Below, in pieces: positions 1 to 6,021 of a stretch of 8,464 nucleotides of DNA (position 1 is its first letter; each line of letters opens with the position of its first letter). The DNA is taken from the NCBI GenBank assembly GCA_030609605.1, contig JAUWBY010000090.1, positions 1-8,464 on the forward strand, read 5' to 3'. Source of the DNA: Candidatus Eiseniibacteriota bacterium (GTDB taxonomy: Bacteria > Joyebacterota > Joyebacteria > Joyebacterales > Joyebacteraceae). The position numbers and the translations under genes are program-made. Below the pieces are notes generated by a model. It saw nothing but the letters and a program-made list of their open reading frames with translations. It made no database searches and had not been told where the DNA came from.

Positions 1-91
1 ACTGCCCGGCTCCGGGTCCCCTTCTTTCCATTGCCCGGTTCCAAGCCAGTTCTTCCTTCCATTGCCCGGCCCCAACCCTCTCTTCTTGACA
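1..91. repeat. Three degenerate ~30-nt tandem units at window edge
   Basis: Three copies of a unit beginning A(C/T)TGCCCGG, followed by a C-rich centre and a pyrimidine-rich end (CTTCTTTCC, CTTCCTTCC, CTCTTCTTG), start at 1, 30 and 61. The spacings are 29 and 31 nt. The array begins at the first base of the window, so it may extend to the left. The units diverge in the middle and at the end, and there is no conserved repeat with unique spacers, so this is not CRISPR. The bases from 92 to 207 hold no gene I can support. What the array is cannot be told from the window; a decaying intergenic repeat family or the end of a broken gene on the minus strand are both possible. Confidence 0.5.
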
Positions 92-207
92 TCATGAAGA
101 ATGCGAGCACCCCGGTTGGCCCACTTCTGGCATTCAAGGGCACTACGACTACATTGTGGCGGTAGTAGCGGGAGTCCGTCATCCAGCGCCACACGGCAAA
201 GAAGGAC

Positions 208-236
208 TTGACAGCTTTCTTGCTCGTTCATATACT
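208..236 (+). promoter_or_regulatory. Near-consensus sigma70 promoter of the Fn3 protein gene
   Basis: A perfect -35 box TTGACA (208-213), a 17-nt spacer and the -10 box TATACT (231-236, one mismatch to TATAAT) form an almost ideal housekeeping promoter. Transcription would start near A243, about 22 nt before the proposed TTG start at 265. The first in-frame TTG of the long open frame is part of this -35 box, so it cannot be the start codon of a transcript made from here. Confidence 0.8.
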
Positions 237-252
237 CCGCGCAACTCAGGCT

Positions 253-258
253 AGGGAG
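253..258 (+). promoter_or_regulatory. Shine-Dalgarno deciding the TTG start at 265
   Basis: AGGGAG lies six bases before TTG at 265, an ideal spacing. The upstream TTG at 208 has only GAAGGA one base away, which is too close. Confidence 0.65.
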
Positions 259-264
259 AGATTC

Positions 265-3123
265 TTGTACGTCTTTTCGTGCGGCGCGGCAGGTGGCAAG
301 TACCTGACGCTACGTGGGGTAGCGTGGCCGGTTCTCATGATCCTGGCCCTCTGCTCTGCATTCACAGGTGCTGCCTCGGCTGACCCGGCAACTCAACCGG
401 ACGTTCGTGCGCACGTCATTGTGGGCATGACCCCGGACACGCAATTCGCCGTAACATGCGACGATTCTCTACTCTATCCCAACCCCGTCGAGTCAGACGA
501 GTTCGGCATTCTCACGTTTGCCACTGATGAGGATCTGGACGGTTCTCCGGTCACGATCTGGATCGGAACACCGGCTCCCCCGGAGATATCGGGTGTGGAG
601 ACATGTGCGGTGTCCGATACGTACGCACTTGTCTGCTGGAACACCGACCGCCCGGCAACGTCACAGGTCGAATTCGGCACAACCGGCTCCTATGGCAGCA
701 TCATGAACCCCATCGGGGGGATGACGACGATTCACTCCACCTACGTGTTCCCTCTGGAACCTGAGACAACCTACCACTATCGCGTTATCTCAACGGACGC
801 ATTCGGTAACACCACCAAATCCGGCGACTACACGGTCTTCACCGACGCGCCTCATCTGAGAATCGGCAGCTTCGAAGCATCGGATCTGACTACACACTCC
901 ATCACAGTGAACTGGACCACGAACGAGCCGGCGGACTCGCGCGTCGTGTATGGCCTGGATCACTTCTACGGGAGTGCGACACCTCTTGATCCCGAATTCG
1001 TGACCGAACACTCCGTCATGGTCGACGGGCTCCAGCCGGGGACAACGTATCACTTCAGGGCGTGGAGCACCGATGGCGACGGACAGACTGCGGTCTCGGC
1101 AGATGGCGTGGCTTCGACTCAGGCATCGGACCTCCAGATCTTCGGTGTCACAGTTGTCGACACGACGTCGCTCACGGCAACCGTCTCCTGGAACACAACG
1201 GTCGCGGCAACAGCCGTCGTCGAGTATGGACTTACGCCGGACTATGGGATGTCGGTAGAGCTCACTGACTACTTCGAGGCCTACAATCTGGCCGTCCTGA
1301 TCGATCTCTCACCCGAGACCATCTATCACTACCGCGTCGTCTGCACGAGCTTCGGAGGAGATCAGATCATGACTCCCGATCAGGTGTTCGAGACGAAGCC
1401 TGCGGGGCACCCCGATGATCTGATCTTCTTCAAGGTCATGCCGAAGCAAGTGAGCTGGAACTCGGCGGTCATCGGATGGATCACGAACATACCGGCGACC
1501 TCGATCGTTGAGTACGGCACAACTCCCGAGTACGGGTTGGAGGTCTCAACCTCCGAATATGTCACTTGTCACGCCGTCTTGCTTGAGGGGCTGGATGAGA
1601 CAGCCACCTACTACTACCGAGTGAGGTCGGTCACGGAAGCCGGCATACCAGGTGTCTCGGATGAGGGCACGTTCACTACCATCCTCTCCCCGCTCGAGAT
1701 CACGGACCTCCGCTCAGAACCGGACTTGGGCTTCATCACGCTCAACTGGACGACGAATCGCCCCTCAGACTCACGTGTAGAGTACGGCCTCGATGAGAGC
1801 TACGGAGACGTCACGCCGCTCTTTCCCGAACTCTTCACCGACCACAGCATCACGGTCGAGGGATTGCTGCCGGGCGAAACGTACCACTTCAGAGCCTGGA
1901 GCATCGACAGCCTCGGTTTCGTAGCCGTGTCACAGGACCACGTTGCTGCCGTGTCTGCTCCCGAGTTGATCGTGGCCTCGGTGGCAGCCTCGGACACGAC
2001 CGACACGGCCGTCGCACTCAGCTGGACAACATCGCATCCGGCCTGGTGCCATGTCGAGTACGGTATCGACCTGGCCTTTGACCTCGCGACTGGCGACGGT
2101 GCGGATGCTGTTACGGCTCACTCGGCCGCGCTCCTCGGCCTCCTTCCCTCAACCAGCTACGACTTCAGGATCGTGGCTACTGACGGCTACGGGCAGGAGA
2201 CGGTATCCGACGTGTACTCGTTTGAAACGAGAGCCCCGGGGTTCCAGAACCCGCTTGAGATCGATGACCTGGAAATCTCCGAGATTGGACCAACGTACGC
2301 CAGAGTGTCGTGGATCACAGACAGCCCAGCTACGTCTGAGGTCCGATTCGGAACATCACCCGACTACAGTTCGAGCGTCTTCGACCCGGCGTTCGTGACT
2401 GAGCATGAACTGCTGCTGACCGGCCTCAACCCGGAGACGCAGTATCATTTCAGGGTGTTCTGTGAGGACCCGAACGGGGCCCTTGCTTCTTCAGATGACG
2501 GGACGTTCGAAACGTTGGAGGCAGCCGACTACAGCGCGCCGTCGGTACCTCAGGCGTTGGTTGTGACCCCCGGCGCGGGGATTCTCACTGTCGGGTGGGC
2601 GGAGTGCGATGATCCCGACCTCGCCGCCTACCGTCTGTACAGGCGGAGCGGGGCGGATACGGTAATGGCTCTTCTCACGGAGGTGTCATCCGGCGTTCTG
2701 GAGTTCGGAGACGGCAGCACGATCGATGGTGTCCAGTACGGGTACGCGGTGTCTGCAGTGGATGAGTCCGGAAACGAGAGTGAACGATCCGCAGTTGTGG
2801 AGATTGTTGCGGGTATCGGCACGGCACCCCGGCTCTGGATATTCCCGAACCCGATCACTGACGGAACCACACTGCGCATCTGCCCTCCCGCTTCTCAAGG
2901 GCAGTCCAGGGAAGACGAATCGTGGGACTATGAGGTCCGCATCTATGACGCGTCTGGTCGCCTGGTGCAGATGGTGGCTCGCGGGCGATCAAGCGAGCCG
3001 ATGGCAAACGTCTACTGGAACGCTGAAGATGCGCGAGGAGAGTTCGCATCGAGCGGCGTCTACTTCTGCGAGGTCATAGTCGCTGGACGAAGCGTCCGTT
3101 CAAAGCTGATTGTGATCCGCTGA
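265..3123 (+). CDS. Secreted multi-Fn3 (PAP-N-like) repeat protein with FlgD-like C-terminal domain
   Basis: A 952-residue exported protein of unknown role, probably a surface adhesin, binding or scaffold protein. Starting at TTG 265, a signal peptide is visible: n-region with Lys and Arg, hydrophobic core WPVLMILALCSAF, and a likely cut after AASA at residue 39. Residues about 40-105 are unrecognised. Seven modules of 90-97 residues follow, each with the pattern W-x-T-(N/D)-x-P-(A/S)-x-S-x-V-x-(Y/F)-G, then H, then GL-x-P-x-T-x-Y-x-(Y/F)-R. This is the Fn3-type domain found at the N-terminus of purple acid phosphatases, but no metallophosphatase domain follows. An ordinary Fn3 module (nt about 2527-2814, with AYRLYRR and AVSAVDESGNES) comes next. 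The last ~100 residues are FlgD-like: FPNPI, then VRIYDASGRLV, then SSGVYFCEV. In related phyla such tails act as export or anchoring signals. The open frame extends upstream to TTG 208, rejected because that codon lies in the -35 box. Fold assignment is firm and function is not known. Confidence 0.9.
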   Translation: MYVFSCGAAGGKYLTLRGVAWPVLMILALCSAFTGAASADPATQPDVRAHVIVGMTPDTQFAVTCDDSLLYPNPVESDEFGILTFATDEDLDGSPVTIWIGTPAPPEISGVETCAVSDTYALVCWNTDRPATSQVEFGTTGSYGSIMNPIGGMTTIHSTYVFPLEPETTYHYRVISTDAFGNTTKSGDYTVFTDAPHLRIGSFEASDLTTHSITVNWTTNEPADSRVVYGLDHFYGSATPLDPEFVTEHSVMVDGLQPGTTYHFRAWSTDGDGQTAVSADGVASTQASDLQIFGVTVVDTTSLTATVSWNTTVAATAVVEYGLTPDYGMSVELTDYFEAYNLAVLIDLSPETIYHYRVVCTSFGGDQIMTPDQVFETKPAGHPDDLIFFKVMPKQVSWNSAVIGWITNIPATSIVEYGTTPEYGLEVSTSEYVTCHAVLLEGLDETATYYYRVRSVTEAGIPGVSDEGTFTTILSPLEITDLRSEPDLGFITLNWTTNRPSDSRVEYGLDESYGDVTPLFPELFTDHSITVEGLLPGETYHFRAWSIDSLGFVAVSQDHVAAVSAPELIVASVAASDTTDTAVALSWTTSHPAWCHVEYGIDLAFDLATGDGADAVTAHSAALLGLLPSTSYDFRIVATDGYGQETVSDVYSFETRAPGFQNPLEIDDLEISEIGPTYARVSWITDSPATSEVRFGTSPDYSSSVFDPAFVTEHELLLTGLNPETQYHFRVFCEDPNGALASSDDGTFETLEAADYSAPSVPQALVVTPGAGILTVGWAECDDPDLAAYRLYRRSGADTVMALLTEVSSGVLEFGDGSTIDGVQYGYAVSAVDESGNESERSAVVEIVAGIGTAPRLWIFPNPITDGTTLRICPPASQGQSREDESWDYEVRIYDASGRLVQMVARGRSSEPMANVYWNAEDARGEFASSGVYFCEVIVAGRSVRSKLIVIR
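580..2526 (+). repeat. Seven Fn3/PAP-N-like modules in a C-A-B-C-A-B-C order
   Basis: Module starts are near nt 580, 856, 1129, 1417, 1693, 1963 and 2254. Their lengths are about 92, 91, 96, 92, 90, 97 and 91 residues. Modules 2 and 5 share DSRV, YGLD and TYHFRAWS. Modules 3 and 6 share a DTT start and an ET(K/R) end with a longer linker. Modules 1, 4 and 7 share PATS-x-V and FGT/YGT, and 4 and 7 also share WIT and SD(E/D)GTF. Lengths and motifs both return every third module, so a block of three was duplicated as a unit. Confidence 0.75.
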
Positions 3124-3170
3124 GCCTGCCCCAAGGCCCGAACCTCTCCCTTGATCGCCCACAGATCTCG

Positions 3171-3200
3171 AAGAAAACCGCCATCCGGCATGTCGGCCTT
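3171..3200 (-). terminator. Probable intrinsic terminator of the GHTSHGSQ protein gene
   Basis: On the minus strand, arm CCGACAT (3196-3190), loop GCCGG and arm ATGGCGG (3184-3178) form a hairpin with one A-G mismatch. TTTTCTT (3177-3171) follows at once. The bases before the left arm, AAGG, could extend the stem into the T tract through A-T and G-U pairs. It lies about 25 nt past the stop at 3225. No comparable plus-strand signal was found for the gene ending at 3123. Confidence 0.5.
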
Positions 3201-3224
3201 CTCTCAACCTCGATTGTGGTGATA

Positions 3225-4310
3225 CTACCGCAGGAGCATCATCTTCCGTGTTTCCACCGTGTCATCGGTGGCGAGGCTGTAGAAATAGCAGCCCGACGGC
3301 ATCTCGCGCCCACTATCGTCTCTTCCATCCCACCTGATCGTCCGCTCCCCGGCGCTCACGTCGGAGTCCACGAGCGTCCTCACGTGACGGCCTGCCATGT
3401 TGTAGATATCCAGGACGACGTGAGATCGTCCATCAAGTACAAAGCTGATCGCGGTAATCGGGTTGAACGGATTCGGGCGGTTCTGCTCGAGTGACGCCCT
3501 CGACGCGACCGTCCCATCCTGAACGTCCGAGCTCATGCCCATCAGATGCGCCCCCATCAGCCACCAGAAGGCCTTGCCTTTCTGATAGCAGTTGAAACAA
3601 TGGGAATGCGCGCAGCTCGAGCAGTCCGGGCAGTAGTGCTGGGCGCACCAGTCGGAGCACCATGCGCAGTAATCATGCTCGTCCGGGTAGTAGTTCCCGT
3701 CCGGATCCCAGCTCTCGATATCGGCGAAATCGAAGAGGACCTTGTTGTTCGCCTCGCAGTAGGCGCGAATCTGGTTATTCCTCGCATAGAGATTGCCGGC
3801 GAGGCCGGTACCGTCCAGATGTCCGGTCATATAGATGAAGAGCACGCCCGGGTAGTCCAGCTCGAGATCGTTCATCGCATCGAGGTAGATGTCAATCCCC
3901 TCTTCCGTGTTGTCCGAACAGCCTCCACACCATGACCACATCACCGTATTCAGGTTGTACGACGGATTGTCCAGACGGGCCCGAGTGATCGGAACCCACG
4001 AGACATCCCCGTTGTGTCCCAGATCATCACTGTACTCGGTCAGGTAGATGGTGGTGTCACCGGAGTTGTACGCGAAAAGATCGTCCTCATCGTACAGCAT
4101 AGTCATCCCGGTAACGATCTGGCTTCCATGGGACGTGTGACCGTAGAAGATCCTGTAGTGAGCCTGGATCTCGTCGACGACCGACTCCGGTATGCTCTCG
4201 AAGGGACCACATGTGGTGTGGTCGGCGATTATGGCGTCGCCCGAGGCCACGGCTGCACTCAGCAGCAGTGCGGTCACGACGAAGAGATAAGTGAGATGGC
4301 GCTTCAACAT
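3225..4310 (-). CDS. Secreted SGNH-hydrolase-like protein with GHTSHGSQ motif, Cys-rich segment and FlgD-like tail
   Basis: A 361-residue exported protein, function unproven. ATG 4310 is chosen because GGGAGG (4322-4317) lies six bases before it and a clean signal peptide follows: KR, then hydrophobic LTYLFVVTALLLSAAVA. The open frame runs further upstream, to 4418, but without such features. The mature part has IFYGHTSHGSQ (residues 54-64), VMWSWCGGC (123-131), YPGVLFIYMTGHLDG (153-167) and VLFDFADIESWDP (191-203). The order, a Ser-containing glycine turn then a strand ending in GH, recalls SGNH/GDSL hydrolases, with Ser60 or Ser63 as a possible nucleophile. This is inference, since the classical GDS and GxND blocks are absent. 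Residues 212-241 hold eight Cys and four His, followed by KGKAFWWLMG. From about 275 (nt 3488) the FlgD-like tail begins (NRPNPFNP, VVLDIYNMAGRHVRTL, SGCYFYS). The tail supports surface delivery. The gene stands alone, convergent with the Fn3 gene and divergent from the lipoprotein gene. Confidence 0.87.
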   Translation of the reverse strand: MLKRHLTYLFVVTALLLSAAVASGDAIIADHTTCGPFESIPESVVDEIQAHYRIFYGHTSHGSQIVTGMTMLYDEDDLFAYNSGDTTIYLTEYSDDLGHNGDVSWVPITRARLDNPSYNLNTVMWSWCGGCSDNTEEGIDIYLDAMNDLELDYPGVLFIYMTGHLDGTGLAGNLYARNNQIRAYCEANNKVLFDFADIESWDPDGNYYPDEHDYCAWCSDWCAQHYCPDCSSCAHSHCFNCYQKGKAFWWLMGAHLMGMSSDVQDGTVASRASLEQNRPNPFNPITAISFVLDGRSHVVLDIYNMAGRHVRTLVDSDVSAGERTIRWDGRDDSGREMPSGCYFYSLATDDTVETRKMMLLR

Positions 4311-4427
4311 GAGGTTCCTCCCGATTTGAAATACTGCCCTCCGAAGGCCGGTGCGAAAAGCGACGAAAAGGCGAGATGATGTCGACGGAAGACGATCAGA
4401 AGCGTTCGAACGATACAACTCCCACGT

Positions 4428-4456
4428 AAAATAGCATAGCCAATGCCATTCAGCAA
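4428..4456 (-). promoter_or_regulatory. Probable promoter of the GHTSHGSQ protein gene
   Basis: On the minus strand TTGCTG (4456-4451), a 17-nt spacer and TATTTT (4433-4428) are aligned, with TG one base before the -10 box (extended -10). The -35 box matches consensus at three of six bases and the -10 box at four of six. The leader to ATG 4310 would be about 110 nt. Confidence 0.4.
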
Positions 4457-4539
4457 GAATATATCGTTGCAGCTCCCCCTTCTTGCGCGCCCTGCGGATC
4501 TCAAGAGCATGCGCGGACCTCGCGGATCCCTGCTATCAA

Positions 4540-4569
4540 ACACCTTTTCGAGAACTGTGTTCAAGGTGT
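4540..4569. promoter_or_regulatory. Inverted repeat just upstream of the lipoprotein promoter
   Basis: ACACCTT (4540-4546) and AAGGTGT (4563-4569) are exact reverse complements, 16 bases apart and centred about 23 bp from each other. A smaller GAAC-TGT-GTTC palindrome (4552-4562) lies between them. The right arm ends two bases before the proposed -35 box at 4572, a usual place for a dimeric activator or repressor. No regulator is identified. Confidence 0.4.
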
Positions 4570-4571
4570 CC

Positions 4572-4600
4572 TTGACTCCAGCATTTTCCCTCACTAAGCT
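4572..4600 (+). promoter_or_regulatory. Probable sigma70 promoter of the ZU5 lipoprotein gene
   Basis: TTGACT (4572-4577, five of six), a 17-nt spacer and TAAGCT (4595-4600, keeping the key T, A and final T) are aligned. A start near 4607 gives a leader of about 70 nt before ATG 4677. The -10 box is weak, which would suit a promoter that needs an activator. Confidence 0.4.
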
Positions 4601-4638
4601 CATGTGGTCGAAACTACAACGTAACGTGGCGCAAACAG

Positions 4639-4657
4639 GCGGGTGCGACAGACCCGC
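4639..4657 (+). promoter_or_regulatory. Leader hairpin beside the Shine-Dalgarno of the lipoprotein gene
   Basis: GCGGGT (4639-4644), loop GCGACAG and ACCCGC (4652-4657) form a six-pair GC-rich hairpin. The Shine-Dalgarno AGGGAG (4661-4666) starts four bases later. It may hold the ribosome site open or protect the 5' end. This is inference from position only. Confidence 0.35.
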
Positions 4658-4676
4658 GGAAGGGAGACACGTCGTC

Positions 4677-5804
4677 ATGAAACGTACTCTGCTTCTCCTC
4701 CTGCTGGGAGTGGCTGTGTTCGCCCTGGCTCTCGGCTGCTCCTCCGGAAACGGCGGGACGGACCCGGATGACCCTACCGAACCCGCCGAAGGCAGTATCG
4801 GTCCTGAAGGCGGAACATTGGAACTCGACGGCGAGGCCAATCTGGCTATTCCGGCCGGAGCGCTTGCCGACACGGTTGATTTCTCCATTGAGGAGAATGG
4901 CTCCCCCACCGCTCCACCGGCCAACAAGCAGTTCGTCACAGGGGCGTACAGCATCGAGCCTTCGGGAACGGCATTCACAACTCCCGCGACGATCACACTC
5001 GAGTACGACGAGGGTGATCTGGCCGGAGAAGACGAGAGCTCGATCGTCATGTACACGGACGACGGCCGCGGATGGCGGCCGTTGACCACAACCGTGAATG
5101 AATCAGACAATGAAGTATCCGCCGAGATCGACCATCTGTCCGACTTCGTCGCCGCTGTTGATATCGGTTCATCGGCAGATGGTGTCTTCGCCGCCCTAAG
5201 GATCCACCGTGGCGTCATGAAGATGCCCGGCATGGATCCGATCATCACGGACTTCCTCGTGGCGTGGTTCGACAGCACCGTGGCTCCGTGTGCGCCGGCA
5301 AGTCCCATCATGGTCGATTCGGTCACATGCAACGAATACGTGCTGGAGTGGTCCGCCGCGGGGACTCTATACAAGTACATGCCGCTCATCCCACTCCTGT
5401 TCCTTGAGGAAGACGAGACCTACACATTCGATATCGACGGCGGCGGTCAGGCGCCCGATTTGACGGTCTCGATCGACTTTCTGGACTCCAGCCCCTACAT
5501 CACAGAGCCAGAGATGGGCGACACCGTGTCTCTCGGCGGATTCAGCGTGACGTGGAACGTCGGCGGCAGTGACAACATCTTCCTCACGATCGTTGGAGTG
5601 GGCGGAGCCGGCTTCGTGGGCGTTGAGACGGCGAACACCGGATCGTACACGTTCTCAGCGGGCGAATTGAGCGAGCTGAGCGCCGCCCCCTATGCGCTCA
5701 CTCTCAACTACGTCAACGAAGAGAACATCGACGAGCCGGGATACGACTCCAGCAGCTACATCCGGGCGCAAGTGACGAGCCCAATCAGCATGACTCTGGA
5801 GTAA
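4677..5804 (+). CDS. ZU5-domain lipoprotein
   Basis: A 375-residue lipoprotein, probably at the outer membrane. ATG 4677 is chosen because it begins a textbook lipoprotein signal: KR, six Leu, then a core ending LALGC with Cys21 as the lipidated residue. Ser at +2 rather than Asp argues for outer-membrane sorting by E. coli rules. AGGGAG lies 10 bases upstream. The open frame reaches back to 4443, but that extra part has no leader features. A flexible acidic linker (residues 22-38, Gly/Asp/Pro-rich) leads to a ZU5-like beta domain at about 39-162: IGPEGGTLEL, IPAGAL, SIEPSGTAF, ITLEYDEGDL and HLSDF. Residues 163-375 are beta-rich and not recognised. They contain two Cys (VAPCAP, SVTCNE) and an Ig-like stretch near FSVTWNVGGSDN. 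ZU5 domains in secreted bacterial proteins are usually structural, and no enzyme motif is seen. The gene is monocistronic between its own promoter and a strong terminator. Confidence 0.9.
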   Translation: MKRTLLLLLLGVAVFALALGCSSGNGGTDPDDPTEPAEGSIGPEGGTLELDGEANLAIPAGALADTVDFSIEENGSPTAPPANKQFVTGAYSIEPSGTAFTTPATITLEYDEGDLAGEDESSIVMYTDDGRGWRPLTTTVNESDNEVSAEIDHLSDFVAAVDIGSSADGVFAALRIHRGVMKMPGMDPIITDFLVAWFDSTVAPCAPASPIMVDSVTCNEYVLEWSAAGTLYKYMPLIPLLFLEEDETYTFDIDGGGQAPDLTVSIDFLDSSPYITEPEMGDTVSLGGFSVTWNVGGSDNIFLTIVGVGGAGFVGVETANTGSYTFSAGELSELSAAPYALTLNYVNEENIDEPGYDSSSYIRAQVTSPISMTLE

Positions 5805-5823
5805 ACCCCAGAGACGCTGTGCT

Positions 5824-5866
5824 GCAGGTGACGGCAGAGCATCCCCCGGAGACCCCGGGGACCTGC
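5824..5866 (+). other. Structured GC-rich segment in the 3' untranslated region
   Basis: Outer arms GCAGGT (5824-5829) and ACCTGC (5861-5866) enclose an inner hairpin CCCCGG (5844-5849) / CCGGGG (5855-5860). The right arms are contiguous and the left arms are separated by 14 bases. It lies 20 nt past the lipoprotein stop and before the terminator. It has no T tract of its own, so it may shield the transcript end. Confidence 0.4.
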
Positions 5867-5889
5867 GGTGCCGCGCGAGGCGGAATGTC

Positions 5890-5927
5890 GAGAAACCCGG
5901 CCGTTCAGAGGTCGGGTTTCTCTGTTT
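5890..5927 (+). terminator. Strong intrinsic terminator of the lipoprotein gene
   Basis: GAGAAACCCGGCC (5890-5902) pairs with GGTCGGGTTTCTC (5910-5922) in a 13-pair stem with one G-U pair and a seven-base loop, followed by TGTTT. It lies 85 nt past the stop at 5804 and just before the next promoter, insulating the beta-helix gene. Confidence 0.85.
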
Positions 5928-5933
5928 GGCCGC

Positions 5934-5962
5934 TTGACCACTTCCCGGGAAGGGGCTAGAGT
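5934..5962 (+). promoter_or_regulatory. Sigma70 promoter with a 12-bp palindrome in its spacer
   Basis: TTGACC (5934-5939, five of six), a 17-nt spacer and TAGAGT (5957-5962, four of six) are aligned. A start near 5969 gives a leader of about 53 nt before TTG 6022. The spacer contains the perfect palindrome CTTCCCGGGAAG (5941-5952), which could be a repressor site. Confidence 0.6.
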
Positions 5963-6009
5963 GATTGACGTAGTCTGTGCCCTCTCATGTGGCTCGCCTC
6001 CGCTCCAAG

Positions 6010-6015
6010 AGGAGG
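6010..6015 (+). promoter_or_regulatory. Consensus Shine-Dalgarno deciding the TTG start at 6022
   Basis: AGGAGG stands exactly six bases before TTG 6022. The upstream GTG codons at 5977 and 5989 have no comparable site. Confidence 0.75.
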
Positions 6016-6021
6016 TTTGGT

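Noticed and set aside
86..91. A second TTGACA as a possible -35 box.
   Set aside because: No -10-like hexamer at 16-18 bases downstream (GC-rich there).
1..91. CRISPR array.
   Set aside because: Units are degenerate, only ~30 nt from start to start, and lack distinct unique spacers.
1..231. Minus-strand open frame from ATG 231 running off the left edge (77 codons), with another open frame beside it in a different phase.
   Set aside because: No recognisable domain, third-position bases not clearly biased, and the ribosome site is only three bases away. The start overlaps the -10 box of a strong plus-strand promoter. Open frames in two phases at once suggest chance or decay.
3133..3200. AAGGCC ... 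GGCCTT inverted pair as a plus-strand terminator for the Fn3 gene.
   Set aside because: The loop exceeds 50 bases and no T tract follows on the plus strand.
3546..3935. Plus-strand open frame (129 codons) opposite the GHTSHGSQ gene.
   Set aside because: Shadow of the minus-strand coding sequence; Val/Ala/Arg-rich with no leader, ribosome site or domain.
4311..4418. Upstream extension of the GHTSHGSQ protein frame.
   Set aside because: The Arg-rich extension comes before a normal signal peptide, and GGGAGG-N6-ATG marks 4310 as the start.
4443..4676. Upstream extension of the lipoprotein frame.
   Set aside because: The added 78 residues precede a complete lipoprotein signal and would bury it; the promoter and inverted repeat lie in the same bases.
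4304..5389. Long minus-strand open frame (361 codons).
   Set aside because: Lies opposite the ZU5 lipoprotein gene, is Ser/Pro/Arg-rich without domain features, and its last bases overlap the true start of the GHTSHGSQ gene.
5977..6021. GTG starts at 5977 and 5989 for the beta-helix gene.
   Set aside because: No Shine-Dalgarno near either; the AGGAGG lies inside this extension and serves TTG 6022.
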